From Pseudohaliea sp964438205 (GTDB taxonomy: Bacteria; Pseudomonadota; Gammaproteobacteria; Pseudomonadales; Halieaceae), in contig CAYTJQ010000027.1 of assembly GCA_964438205.1 (NCBI GenBank), positions 1-41,580 on the forward strand: 41,580 nt of DNA, read 5' to 3'. The notes below the pieces were generated by a model. It was not told the origin of the DNA and did not search any database. It saw only the letters and a list, made by a program, of their open reading frames with translations. The position numbers and the translations under genes are program-made. How positions within the stretch are numbered: position 1 is the stretch's first letter; every line of letters begins with the position of its first letter. Shown here one piece after another: positions 8,713-17,441 of this stretch.

Positions 8713-10872
8713 TCAGTCGCCGACGGCCTCGTTGATCGCCGTAAGGACTTCCCGGGCCGCGTTCGGGATGGGCGTGCCGGGGCCGAAGATGCACTTGACG
8801 CCGGCCGCGCGCAGCATGTCGTAGTCACCGCGTGGAATCACGCCGCCGGCGATGACCACGATGTCCCCCGCACCCTGCTTGCGCAGTTCCTCGACGAGGG
8901 CGGGCACCAGGGTCTTGTGGCCGGCGGCCAGGGACGACGCGCCGACGACGTGCACGTCGTTCTCGATGGCCTGGCGGGCGACTTCGTCCGGGGTCGAGAA
9001 CATGGGCGAGAGGTCGATGTCGAAGCCGACGTCGGCGAAGGCGGTGGCTACCACCTTGGCTCCGCGGTCGTGACCGTCCTGGCCCATCTTGCAGACGAGC
9101 ATGCGCGGGCGACGACCGTGGCGCTCCACGAAGGCCTCGATGTCGCCGGCGATGGCCTGCCAGTCGCCGTCTTCCTTGAAGGCCGAGCCGTAGACCCCGG
9201 ACACCGTCTGCGCATGGGCGTTGAAGCGGCCGAACTCGCGCTCGAGGGCGAAGGAAATCTCGCCTACGGTAGCCCGCCGCCGGGTGGCTTCGATGGCCAG
9301 CTCCAGGAGGTTGCCCTCACCGGACACGGCCGCCTGGTAGAGCTGCTCCAGGATGTCCTCGACGGCCGCCTCGTCGCGCTCGCCACGGATCTTCTCCAGC
9401 CGGGCCAACTGCGCCTTGCGCACCGCCTCGGTCTCGATCTCCAGCACCTCGACCGCGTCGTCGTGGCCGGAGCGGTACTTGTTGACGCCGACGATAACGT
9501 CGTCGCCGCGATCGATCCGCGCCTGCTTGCGCGCGGCCGCCTCCTCGATGCGCAGCTTGGGCATGCCACTCTCGATGGCCTTGGCCATGCCGCCGGCCTC
9601 CTCCACTTCCTCGATGAGCGCCCAGGCCCGGTCAGCCATGTCCTGGGTGAGCTTCTCCATGAAGTAGCTGCCGCCCCAGGGATCGACGACGTTGGTGATG
9701 TGGGTTTCTTCCTGGATGATCAGCTGGGTGTTGCGAGCGATGCGCGCGGCAAACTCCGAGGGCAGCGCAATGGCTTCGTCCAGGGCGTTCGTGTGCAGCG
9801 ACTGGGTGCCGCCGAACACCGCGGCCAGGGCCTCGATGGTGGTGCGCACCACGTTGTTGTAGGGGTCCTGCTCCGTCAGCGACCAGCCGCTGGTCTGGCT
9901 GTGGGTGCGCAGCATGGAGCTCTTCGGGTTCCCGGGGTCGAACTCGGACACGATCCGCGCCCAGAGCAGCCGCGCCGCGCGCAGCTTGGCGATCTCCAGG
10001 TAGAAGTTCATGCCGATGCCCCAGAAGAAGGACAGTCGCGGCGCGAATTCGTCGATGTTGAGGCCGGCCGCCAGCGCCGTGCGGATGTACTCCTTGCCGT
10101 CGGCCAGCGTGTAGGCGAGCTCGAGGGCCGCGTCCGCCCCGGCCTCCTGGATGTGATAGCCGGAGATCGAGATCGTGTTGAAGCGCGGCATGTGCCGCGA
10201 GCAGAAGGCGATGATGTCGCCGATGATCTTCATGCTCGGCGCCGGCGGATAGATGTAGGTGTTGCGGACCATGAACTCCTTGAGGATGTCGTTCTGGATG
10301 GTCCCTGCCAGCTGCTCCTGGGCGACGCCCTGCTCCTCCGCGGCGACGATGTAGCCCGCGAGCACCGGCAGCACGGCGCCGTTCATGGTCATGGAGACCG
10401 ACACCTGGTCCAGCGGGATACCGTCGAAGAGAATCTTCATGTCCTCGACGGAATCCACCGCGACGCCGGCCTTGCCGACATCGCCGGTGACCCGTGGATG
10501 GTCCGAGTCGTAGCCGCGGTGCGTGGCGAGATCGAAGGCGACGGAGATGCCCTGGCCGCCGCCCTCGAGTGCCTTGCGATAGAAGGCGTTGGATTCCTCT
10601 GCGGTGCTGAACCCCGCGTACTGGCGGATAGTCCAGGGGCGCCCCGCGTACATGGTGGCCTGCGGGCCGCGCAGGTACGGTGACAGGCCCGGCATGGTGT
10701 CGGTGTAGTCGAGCCCCTCGAGATCGGCCGCCGTGTACAGGGGTTTGACGTCGATGCCCTCGGGCGTGTGCCAGGTGAGCTCCGATGGATCCCTGCCCTT
10801 CATCTGCTTCGTCGCCAGCTCGCGCCAGGCCTCCGCTGTCGCCTGCTCGCGGTCGTAGATCTTCTTGCTCAT
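8713..10872 (-). CDS. scpA: Methylmalonyl-CoA mutase, single-chain
   Basis: A 719-aa adenosylcobalamin-dependent mutase interconverting (R)-methylmalonyl-CoA and succinyl-CoA. The N-terminal TIM barrel (about residues 40-430) contains RGPQATMYAGRPWTIRQYAG, the substrate-tunnel signature. The C-terminal B12-binding domain has the DGHDRGAK motif, with His601 as the lower axial cobalt ligand. The length fits homodimeric bacterial enzymes such as E. coli ScpA (714 aa), not the two-chain MutA/MutB type. It sits 1 nt after the epimerase and abuts meaB, so the operon holds mutase and chaperone together. The enzyme needs cobalamin, but no B12 uptake or synthesis gene lies in the window. Confidence 0.98.
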   Translation of the reverse strand: MSKKIYDREQATAEAWRELATKQMKGRDPSELTWHTPEGIDVKPLYTAADLEGLDYTDTMPGLSPYLRGPQATMYAGRPWTIRQYAGFSTAEESNAFYRKALEGGGQGISVAFDLATHRGYDSDHPRVTGDVGKAGVAVDSVEDMKILFDGIPLDQVSVSMTMNGAVLPVLAGYIVAAEEQGVAQEQLAGTIQNDILKEFMVRNTYIYPPAPSMKIIGDIIAFCSRHMPRFNTISISGYHIQEAGADAALELAYTLADGKEYIRTALAAGLNIDEFAPRLSFFWGIGMNFYLEIAKLRAARLLWARIVSEFDPGNPKSSMLRTHSQTSGWSLTEQDPYNNVVRTTIEALAAVFGGTQSLHTNALDEAIALPSEFAARIARNTQLIIQEETHITNVVDPWGGSYFMEKLTQDMADRAWALIEEVEEAGGMAKAIESGMPKLRIEEAAARKQARIDRGDDVIVGVNKYRSGHDDAVEVLEIETEAVRKAQLARLEKIRGERDEAAVEDILEQLYQAAVSGEGNLLELAIEATRRRATVGEISFALEREFGRFNAHAQTVSGVYGSAFKEDGDWQAIAGDIEAFVERHGRRPRMLVCKMGQDGHDRGAKVVATAFADVGFDIDLSPMFSTPDEVARQAIENDVHVVGASSLAAGHKTLVPALVEELRKQGAGDIVVIAGGVIPRGDYDMLRAAGVKCIFGPGTPIPNAAREVLTAINEAVGD

Positions 10873-10873
10873 G

Positions 10874-11287
10874 TCAGTGACCCTCGTCGCCCGGCTGGTT
10901 CAGCTCGATGAGGACACCGTCGCAGCTCTTGGGATGGATAAAGATGGTGAGGCAGCCGTGCGCCCCCGGGGCGGGTTCATCGGCGAGGAACTGGTAGCCC
11001 TTCTCGCGCAGGCGGGCGACATCGGCATGGATGTCGTCCGTTCGGAAGCAGAGGTGGTGAATGCCACCGCCGCGCTTCTCCAGGTACTTCGCGATCGGGC
11101 CCTCACCGCGCAATGGGTGTACGAGCTCGATGCTGGTCTCGGGCAGCGGGAAGAAGGCGGTGGCGGTTTTCGCCGCCTCCACGTCCTCGGTGCCCTCGAA
11201 GGGCAGGCCGAAGTCCTCCATGAAGCGCTTGATGGCGGCTTCCAGGTCCGGCACGGCGATGGCGATGTGGTCCAGGGCGGTGATCAT
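10874..11287 (-). CDS. mce: Methylmalonyl-CoA epimerase
   Basis: A 137-aa vicinal-oxygen-chelate (glyoxalase-fold) enzyme converting (S)- to (R)-methylmalonyl-CoA. Two beta-alpha-beta-beta-beta modules are visible. Likely metal ligands or catalytic residues are His7 (LDHIAIAV), Glu54, His77/78 (GGIHHLCFRTDD) and Glu129 (GVLIELNQPG). The start is ATG at 11285-11287 with GAGG upstream. It lies between the carboxylase and the mutase with gaps of 9 and 1 nt, the expected place in the pathway, which makes a generic glyoxalase annotation unnecessary. Confidence 0.95.
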   Translation of the reverse strand: MITALDHIAIAVPDLEAAIKRFMEDFGLPFEGTEDVEAAKTATAFFPLPETSIELVHPLRGEGPIAKYLEKRGGGIHHLCFRTDDIHADVARLREKGYQFLADEPAPGAHGCLTIFIHPKSCDGVLIELNQPGDEGH

Positions 11288-11296
11288 GGCGTCTCC

Positions 11297-14110
11297 TCAG
11301 ACAAGCTGGGCCAGGAATTCGTCGGTGGCGGCACGCCGGCGGGCGGCGACCTCCTCCGGGGACTCGATGACGATCCTCTCGTCGGGCGTGATCTTGTACA
11401 GCGGCTGCCCCTTGCTGATGATCACGCCGTCATCCTCCACCAGCACCTCGTCCACGGTCCCCGCGAAGGGTGCGTAGACCTTGTTGAACATCTTCATCAC
11501 TTCGATGATGTAGAGCGGATCACCGGCATCGAAGTGATCGCCGGCGCGGACATAGGGCTCGTGCGCCGGGGTTTCGCGGCTGTAGAACATGCCGCCGCTC
11601 TCGGCGAGGATCTCGTTTGCCTTGGCCCGCGGCGGCGGCACCAGCACCTTGGCCATGGCCGCCTGGTGATCCGCATCGAGGAGCCGCTCGGGAATGTCGA
11701 TGCTGAGGTCGGCGTTCACCGAAAGATCGAAGAAACCGGCGTGCTCTGCGAGGCTCGGCAGCACCGCGAGCAGCTCCATGCCGACCTGGAAGCCGCGGTG
11801 CGCAGCGCGCGCGGCGGCCCACTGGGTTTCCGTGACACCCTCCGGTGCAGGTTCATCCTCGAGCCGCGACCGCAGCGCCAGCCAGTCCTCCTCGCCGGTC
11901 ACCGCGTGCAGTTCCCGGTAGAACGCGAGCCCCGCCTGCAGGATCTCGTGATCGTGTTCCCAGATCACCGAGGCGGCCGGCGCGTCGGGATCGAAGTCCA
12001 TGTCGAGGTAGTGGTAAGTCTCATCGAGGAGCACGAGCGGGTTGCCGTTCCAGCTGATTTGACCATCGAGCACCGTGTAGCTGTCGCGGTGAACGCTGAG
12101 CCAGCCCGCGAGCATGTGCGGCTGTGCGAGCAGCAGCTCCAGCGGCCGCAGCAGGAGGGTCTGCTTGCGATCGAGGGCCGCGCCCAGCGCTTTCCCCGCG
12201 TCCCCGTCGTGCGCCGCCAGCAGGTGCCGGCGCAGGCCGTCCCAGGCATGGTGCAGGTCGATATCATTGGCCCGGGCCTTCAGTTCCCCGACCGCCGTGA
12301 GATACGGCACGATGAAGCGCGTGGTCGGCCGCGCGTTGATGTTGTTGCCGATGAACCAGTTGACCAGGCCGTAGTGGAACTCGAGGTTCGTGGCCAGGTC
12401 CTTGCCGCGCATCTGTGCCTGGCGGATGGTCTCGGCCATGCGCTGGTAGGTCTCCAGGCGCGACTCGCCGACCGTGAGCAGGAGCGCGATGTTCGAGTCG
12501 TAGGCACCGGCCAGCGTGTACTTCATGAAGCTGTCGGTGTCCGGGTTGTGCAGGCTGATGCCCTGGTCGTCCCGGATCTCGCCTTCGATGGCGTCGGACC
12601 AGTATTCGATGATACCGCCGGCGGCGGGCTTGAGCGCCTGGTTGGTGGCGTTGAGGCGCGCTTCGACACTGTCGTTGTGACGCACTTCGCGGGTCGGCTC
12701 GGGCAGCGCCGGGCCGTGCGCCGCCAGCAGCACCATCGCCTCGACCAGGGACTCGACGACGAAGGAGTCGGCCGCATCGTCCGGGTTGGTAAAGCGCAGC
12801 GCGTAGCAGAGCTCCGTCACCCGGTGCTCCACCTGGATGCGCGTGTTCATTTCCATGAAGAAGTGCTTGTCACGGTCGACGATGCACTCGAAGGTGGAGA
12901 CGGAGTCGAGGCCGACGGCCCTGCCGAAACGCGCGGCTTCGTCTTCCATTTCCTCGAGGGTCCTGATCTCCTGCTTGAGGATCCGTGCTTCCTCGGCATT
13001 GCCCTCGGCCTCGGCGCTGGCCAGCGCGGTGCGCAGGCTCTCGTCAGTCACGGAGACCTCGAGCAGCTTCTGCTCGTGCATCTGCAGCGAGCAGTCCCGG
13101 CCGCCCAGGGTGATGCACCAGTCGCCGTTGCCGAGCACCTGGATCTCCTGGTGCCGGGTGGTCTCGATGTTGAGCTCGACGAGGATGTTCTTGTTGTCGC
13201 CCACCCCCGTCGTCTTCACCTCGTTGAGGATCTCGCGGGCCAGCTCCGGCGTTCGCGCGGCGTCGCCGATGCCGAGGATCCGCTGCCCCTTGCCGCCGCC
13301 GCCACTGATCGCCTTCAGGCGCACGCGGTTCTGCGGGTAGTCGGTGGCCATCCCCTCGACCACTTCCGTCAACGTCTCGCAGAGCTCGTCGACCGTGTAC
13401 AGGTCGACACCCTTGTCGTAGGAGGCCGCGAGCACGCGGTCCGCCAGGTCTTCGAGCGCCAGGTTCTCATCGCCGAACAACGCCTTGTCGATCGCGAGGC
13501 CCTCCTGCTCGGCCAGCGCTTTCAGGGCCGCGGCGTCCGGGTGTTTCTTCAACAGGGTGAGCGCGGTGGCATTGTCGACGCCCGGGGTGACGGAGACGCC
13601 GGCCTTGAGCGCCGTGCGCTTGGCCTCGTCCTTGAGGCCCGCGTTGTGCACGGTTCGCGAGCAGGGGCCGATGAAGTTGAGCCCGGCCGCCTCCATGGCC
13701 GACACCATGGCCTCATCCTCGGCCATGAAACCGTAGCCGGCAAAGATCGCGTTGTAGCCGTTGTCGTGGGCGATATTGATGATCTGGCGAATACGCTGGC
13801 CCCGCTCTTCCTTGTTGGCGCCGGTGTAGTCGGGCACGCGATGGATGCGGTCCGGGTCCGTCATGGCGCGCAGCTCCGGCGCGAGGGCGTTCTGGTAAGT
13901 GATCGAGTCCTTTTCCGAGAGCAGGATGCCAAAATGGGTGATACCCATTTCCCGGAACACGTCCATGGCTTCCTTGCGGATGGGGCCGCGGCAGATGATC
14001 AACGGCGCGATGTGCGTGCAGTCGAACTGGCGCACCCAGGGAGAACGGTGACGGCCGAGGCGACGGTCGGCGTGGATCAGCGGGTTGTGCAGGTAATGTT
14101 CGTTGGACAC
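11297..14110 (-). CDS. Biotin carboxylase/BCCP subunit of acyl-CoA (propionyl-CoA) carboxylase, large form
   Basis: A 937-aa protein that carboxylates its own biotin with ATP and bicarbonate and hands it to the partner carboxyltransferase. In order: an N-terminal extension of about 50 residues; the biotin-carboxylase N-domain; an ATP-grasp domain whose glycine loop (SGGGGKGQR) is preceded by a long insertion of roughly 75 residues; the MEMNTRIQVEHRVTE catalytic segment; a C-terminal region of about 300 residues; and a BCCP domain with Lys873 as the biotinylation site in EVMKMFN. Ordinary PccA proteins are about 650-700 aa. GTG start at 14110 with AAGGAA upstream. Gaps of 29 and 9 nt to its neighbours place it firmly in the propionate operon. 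Confidence 0.9.
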   Translation of the reverse strand: MSNEHYLHNPLIHADRRLGRHRSPWVRQFDCTHIAPLIICRGPIRKEAMDVFREMGITHFGILLSEKDSITYQNALAPELRAMTDPDRIHRVPDYTGANKEERGQRIRQIINIAHDNGYNAIFAGYGFMAEDEAMVSAMEAAGLNFIGPCSRTVHNAGLKDEAKRTALKAGVSVTPGVDNATALTLLKKHPDAAALKALAEQEGLAIDKALFGDENLALEDLADRVLAASYDKGVDLYTVDELCETLTEVVEGMATDYPQNRVRLKAISGGGGKGQRILGIGDAARTPELAREILNEVKTTGVGDNKNILVELNIETTRHQEIQVLGNGDWCITLGGRDCSLQMHEQKLLEVSVTDESLRTALASAEAEGNAEEARILKQEIRTLEEMEDEAARFGRAVGLDSVSTFECIVDRDKHFFMEMNTRIQVEHRVTELCYALRFTNPDDAADSFVVESLVEAMVLLAAHGPALPEPTREVRHNDSVEARLNATNQALKPAAGGIIEYWSDAIEGEIRDDQGISLHNPDTDSFMKYTLAGAYDSNIALLLTVGESRLETYQRMAETIRQAQMRGKDLATNLEFHYGLVNWFIGNNINARPTTRFIVPYLTAVGELKARANDIDLHHAWDGLRRHLLAAHDGDAGKALGAALDRKQTLLLRPLELLLAQPHMLAGWLSVHRDSYTVLDGQISWNGNPLVLLDETYHYLDMDFDPDAPAASVIWEHDHEILQAGLAFYRELHAVTGEEDWLALRSRLEDEPAPEGVTETQWAAARAAHRGFQVGMELLAVLPSLAEHAGFFDLSVNADLSIDIPERLLDADHQAAMAKVLVPPPRAKANEILAESGGMFYSRETPAHEPYVRAGDHFDAGDPLYIIEVMKMFNKVYAPFAGTVDEVLVEDDGVIISKGQPLYKITPDERIVIESPEEVAARRRAATDEFLAQLV

Positions 14111-14139
14111 GGGATTTCCTTATCGTTGCGGGCGCCGGA

Positions 14140-15870
14140 TCAGTGGAATTCGCGCTGCACGGAGTCAAGCGGCGCGGGCGTGTAGTGGCGGAGACAGAAG
14201 TCCATGTGTTCCGCCAGCACCTGGCGCAGATCCGAGGGCATGACGATCTGCGAAATGGAGCCGAGGCTCAGCGCTTCGTTCGGGTTCATCAGCTCGCGCT
14301 CGTAGCGCTTCGCGAGCGCCGCCTCCTCGGCCTTCGCCCAGGCGTCGACGAGGCTCCGGGCCGCGTCTTCCGCCTCGGCCGGGGTGAGACCGGCCGCTTC
14401 CTGCGCGCGCTTTTCCGCGGCCAGACGCCCCGGGAAAGCGCCGCGGATCTTGCGCAGCTCTTCCTTGTAGACGTATTCGACGCCCGCCGGCCCCATGACG
14501 GCTACGCGTGTGGTCGGCAGCGCGACCACGAAATCGGCACCCGTCGGGTAGTTGTTGTAGGACGCATAGGCGCCGCCGAAGGCGTTGCGCACGAGTACGA
14601 GGAAGCGGGGTGTGCGCAAGTCGACAATGGCGTCGAGCATGGCGCGCCCGGCCTGCACGATGCCGCGACTCTCCTGTTCCTTGCCCGGGAGGAAGCCGGT
14701 GGTGTCCTCGAGGAAAATGATGGGAATGTTGTAGAGGTTGCAGAAACGGATAAAGCGCGCGTTCTTGTAGGCCGCGTCGATGTCGATCTGACCGGAGGCC
14801 ACCGCGGAGTTGTTGGCGACGAAGCCGATAACATTGCCGCCCATGCGGCCCAGGGCCGTGATCGTGTTGCGGGCGCGTTCCTCCTGCAGCTCGAGGAAAT
14901 CACCGTGATCGCAGAGCTGCTGGATGAGTACGCTGATGTCGATCGGCGTGTTGAAACCCGTCGAGGAATTGAAGGCCTTCTTGAGCAGGATGTCGATGTC
15001 CCAGGTCTTGCGGCTCACGGGGTCCGAGGACGGCTGGTGGGGGGCGAGCTCGCTGTTGCAACCCGGCAGGTACTTGAGCAGTTCGCGCACCTTGCGCAGG
15101 GCAGCCACCTCGTCGGGTACCACGAAGTCGGTCACACCGCTCTGGCTGTGCACGCCGGGCCCGCCGAGCTCGTCCGGGGTCACGTCCTCGCCGAGCACGG
15201 ACTTCACGACGCCCGGCCCGGTCAGGCCGAAGAAGGTATCGTTGGGCTGGATGAGGAAACTGCCCTGCCGCGGCAGGTAGGAGCCGCCGCCGGCGTTGAA
15301 GCCGAACATGCACATGATGCTCGGCACCACGCCGCTGATCTTGCGCAGGGCGGTGAACGCATCGGCGTAGCCGTCGAGGCCGCCGACGCCTGCCGGGATG
15401 TAGGCGCCGGCGGAGTCGTTGAGACCGACGAGGGGAATGCGGCGCTTGGCGGCCAGCTCGAACAGGCGGGCGAGCTTCTTGCCGTTGGTGGCGTCCATGG
15501 AGCCGGCGCGGACGGTGAAGTCGTGGCCGTAGATGGCGACGTCACGGCCACCGACGCGGACCAGGGCCGTCACCAGGGAGGCGCCGTCCAGGTTCGGCCC
15601 CCAGTTCTGGTATAACACCGTCGGCGCGTCGTCGGCGAGGAACTTGATCCGCTCCCACACCGTCATCCGTTTCTTCAGGTGCTGGCGCTGCACGTTGCGC
15701 ACGCCGGCCGCCTCGTAGGGCCGGGCCTGCAGCGCGGCCCCGGCGCGCAGCGCGTCCTCGTAGGGCCCGGGCTCCGAGGCGATCTGCCCCGGCACCTCGA
15801 AGGTCCGTTCCACCGTCGGCGCGAACGGGTTGTCGAGGCTGGCGTAGGGCGTCTGCTTGTCTTGACTCAT
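14140..15870 (-). CDS. Acyl-CoA (propionyl-CoA) carboxylase carboxyltransferase subunit
   Basis: A 576-aa crotonase-fold carboxyltransferase that moves the carboxyl group from biotin to an acyl-CoA, most likely propionyl-CoA. Two oxyanion-type regions are visible: GLNDSAGAYIPAGVGGLDGYADAF in the N-half, and LEDTTGFLPGKEQE with VRNAFGGAYASYNN in the C-half. It is slightly longer than typical PccB (about 510-540 aa), with an extended N-terminus. I place the start at the ATG of MSQDKQTPYAS (15868-15870); the open frame continues to 16326, but that part is antisense to pabB. First gene of the operon, 29 nt before the biotin carboxylase and about 115 nt behind a good promoter. Substrate is inferred from context. 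Confidence 0.92.
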   Translation of the reverse strand: MSQDKQTPYASLDNPFAPTVERTFEVPGQIASEPGPYEDALRAGAALQARPYEAAGVRNVQRQHLKKRMTVWERIKFLADDAPTVLYQNWGPNLDGASLVTALVRVGGRDVAIYGHDFTVRAGSMDATNGKKLARLFELAAKRRIPLVGLNDSAGAYIPAGVGGLDGYADAFTALRKISGVVPSIMCMFGFNAGGGSYLPRQGSFLIQPNDTFFGLTGPGVVKSVLGEDVTPDELGGPGVHSQSGVTDFVVPDEVAALRKVRELLKYLPGCNSELAPHQPSSDPVSRKTWDIDILLKKAFNSSTGFNTPIDISVLIQQLCDHGDFLELQEERARNTITALGRMGGNVIGFVANNSAVASGQIDIDAAYKNARFIRFCNLYNIPIIFLEDTTGFLPGKEQESRGIVQAGRAMLDAIVDLRTPRFLVLVRNAFGGAYASYNNYPTGADFVVALPTTRVAVMGPAGVEYVYKEELRKIRGAFPGRLAAEKRAQEAAGLTPAEAEDAARSLVDAWAKAEEAALAKRYERELMNPNEALSLGSISQIVMPSDLRQVLAEHMDFCLRHYTPAPLDSVQREFH

Positions 15871-15984
15871 GGCGTGGTCCACCGTGGCTGCGGGGTTATT
15901 GTCGCTGGCAGGCGCCCGCGGGGTGCGCCGCGCTGCCAGGAGGCACGCAGCACGGCACGGGGACACCCGGATTTCGGGGCAAAG

Positions 15985-16013
15985 ACGATAGCCCCCGGTG
16001 GCCGTTAAGTCAA
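15985..16013 (-). promoter_or_regulatory. Sigma70-type promoter of the propionyl-CoA operon
   Basis: On the minus strand, TTGACT (16008-16013) and TATCGT (15985-15990) are separated by exactly 17 bp. Transcription would start near 15978, giving a leader of about 108 nt before the carboxyltransferase ATG. The spacer is GC-rich while the flank upstream of -35 is A/T-rich. No operator-like palindrome stands out around it. The rest of the 206-nt intergenic region up to pabB holds nothing else I can name. Confidence 0.55.
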
Positions 16014-16076
16014 TGGAAAACAAGAGCTTATGAAGAAAACCAGAGTTCCGGTCCAGCCCTTGGGTCAATCCCGGCC

Positions 16077-17441
16077 ATGCTGACGGTGAGTACATCTCGT
16101 GGAACCGTTGAGACGGTTCCCTACCGGGAAGACCCGCTCGCGCACTACCGTCGCCTCGCCGACCTCCCGCACCCGGTACTGCTCGACAGCGGAGGCGATT
16201 ACGGCCTGGACCTCGTCGCCGCCGCGCCGCTCGCCGACCGGAGCCTGCACCTGCCCGCAGCGCCCGATGCCGGGGCCGTCGCCGGATTTTTCTCCGCCCT
16301 GGAAGCCCTTCACGCCGAGCGGCCACCGGTGGACGACGCGCGCGCCGGCCTGCCCTTTGCCGGCGGCCTCGTCGGCGTCGTCGGCTACGATGCCGCCCTC
16401 CCCCTGCACGGGCTCGCCGGCCGCGCCGGCCCGACGGGCCCGCCGTCCGCTCTCGTCCATGACTACCCCTGGGCCGTCCTGCAGGATCGCGCGCGCCGGG
16501 AAGCGTGGCTGGTGGCGCGGCCGGGCCTGCCTCCGCCGCTGCGCCGGGACCTGCGGTTGCGGCTGCAGGCGCGGGGCGTCGAGCCGGCGGCCACCTTCCG
16601 CCTCGAACGCCCGTTCACGCCGAACCGGGACGCGGCCGGCTACCGCGAGGCCTTCGAGCGGGTCCAGGCGTGGATCCGGGCCGGGGACTGCTACCAGGCG
16701 AACCTCGCGCTGCGCTTCACGGCACCCTTTCGCGGTGACCCGCTGGATGCCTATGCCATGCTGCGGGCCGGGGGCAGCGCGCCCCTCGGTGCCTACCTGC
16801 CGCTGGGCGACGGCCGCGCCCTGCTCTCCCGCTCCCCGGAGCGCTTCCTCGCGGTAAACGGCGGCATCGTCACCACAGAGCCGATCAAGGGGACGCGCCC
16901 CCGGGCTGCGGACGCCGCCGCCGACCGCGCCATCGCCGAGGAACTCGCGGCGTCGACGAAGGACCGGGCGGAGAATCTCATGATCGTCGACCTGCTGCGC
17001 AACGACCTGGGGCGTAACTGTCGCCCCGGCAGCATCCAGGTGGAGGAACTCTTTGCCCTGCGCAGTTTCCCGGCGGTACACCACCTGGTGAGCACCGTGC
17101 GCGGCGAGCTGGCGCCGGGGCGCAGCCCGGTGGCCCTGCTTCGCGACAGCCTGCCGGGCGGTTCCATCACCGGCGCGCCGAAGCGCCGCGCCATGGAGAT
17201 CATCCACAGCCTCGAGCCCGCGCCCCGGCAGGCCTACTGCGGCACCGTTTTCTACCTCGACGATGCGGCGCGCATGGACAGCAACATCCTCATCCGCAGT
17301 CTGTTGGCAGAGGACGGGGAGCTGCACTGCTGGGGCGGCGGCGGCGTGGTGGCCGACTCGGCCTGCGATGCGGAACACCGGGAGATCTTCGACAAGGTGG
17401 GCGGCTACCTGCGCACCCTGGAGTCGACGCTGCCTCAGTAA
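16077..17441 (+). CDS. pabB: Aminodeoxychorismate synthase component I
   Basis: A 454-aa chorismate-using enzyme of folate (p-aminobenzoate) synthesis that makes 4-amino-4-deoxychorismate with ammonia from PabA. The PIKGTRPR motif with Lys271, equivalent to E. coli PabB Lys274, separates PabB from anthranilate synthase TrpE (which has PIAGTRPRG). DRAENLMIVDLLRNDLGR and GSITGAPKRRAMEII complete the chorismate-binding domain. ATG at 16077; no strong ribosome-binding site is seen, so a nearby alternative start cannot be excluded. No fused lyase domain and no pabA nearby. Its 3' end overlaps the convergent cysB by 7 bp. Confidence 0.95.
   Translation: MLTVSTSRGTVETVPYREDPLAHYRRLADLPHPVLLDSGGDYGLDLVAAAPLADRSLHLPAAPDAGAVAGFFSALEALHAERPPVDDARAGLPFAGGLVGVVGYDAALPLHGLAGRAGPTGPPSALVHDYPWAVLQDRARREAWLVARPGLPPPLRRDLRLRLQARGVEPAATFRLERPFTPNRDAAGYREAFERVQAWIRAGDCYQANLALRFTAPFRGDPLDAYAMLRAGGSAPLGAYLPLGDGRALLSRSPERFLAVNGGIVTTEPIKGTRPRAADAAADRAIAEELAASTKDRAENLMIVDLLRNDLGRNCRPGSIQVEELFALRSFPAVHHLVSTVRGELAPGRSPVALLRDSLPGGSITGAPKRRAMEIIHSLEPAPRQAYCGTVFYLDDAARMDSNILIRSLLAEDGELHCWGGGGVVADSACDAEHREIFDKVGGYLRTLESTLPQ

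Noticed and set aside
8497..14185. Long plus-strand open frames (728 and 1106 codons) across the mutase and carboxylase genes
   Set aside because: They are antisense shadows caused by GC-rich codon bias; the minus-strand genes have full family motifs.
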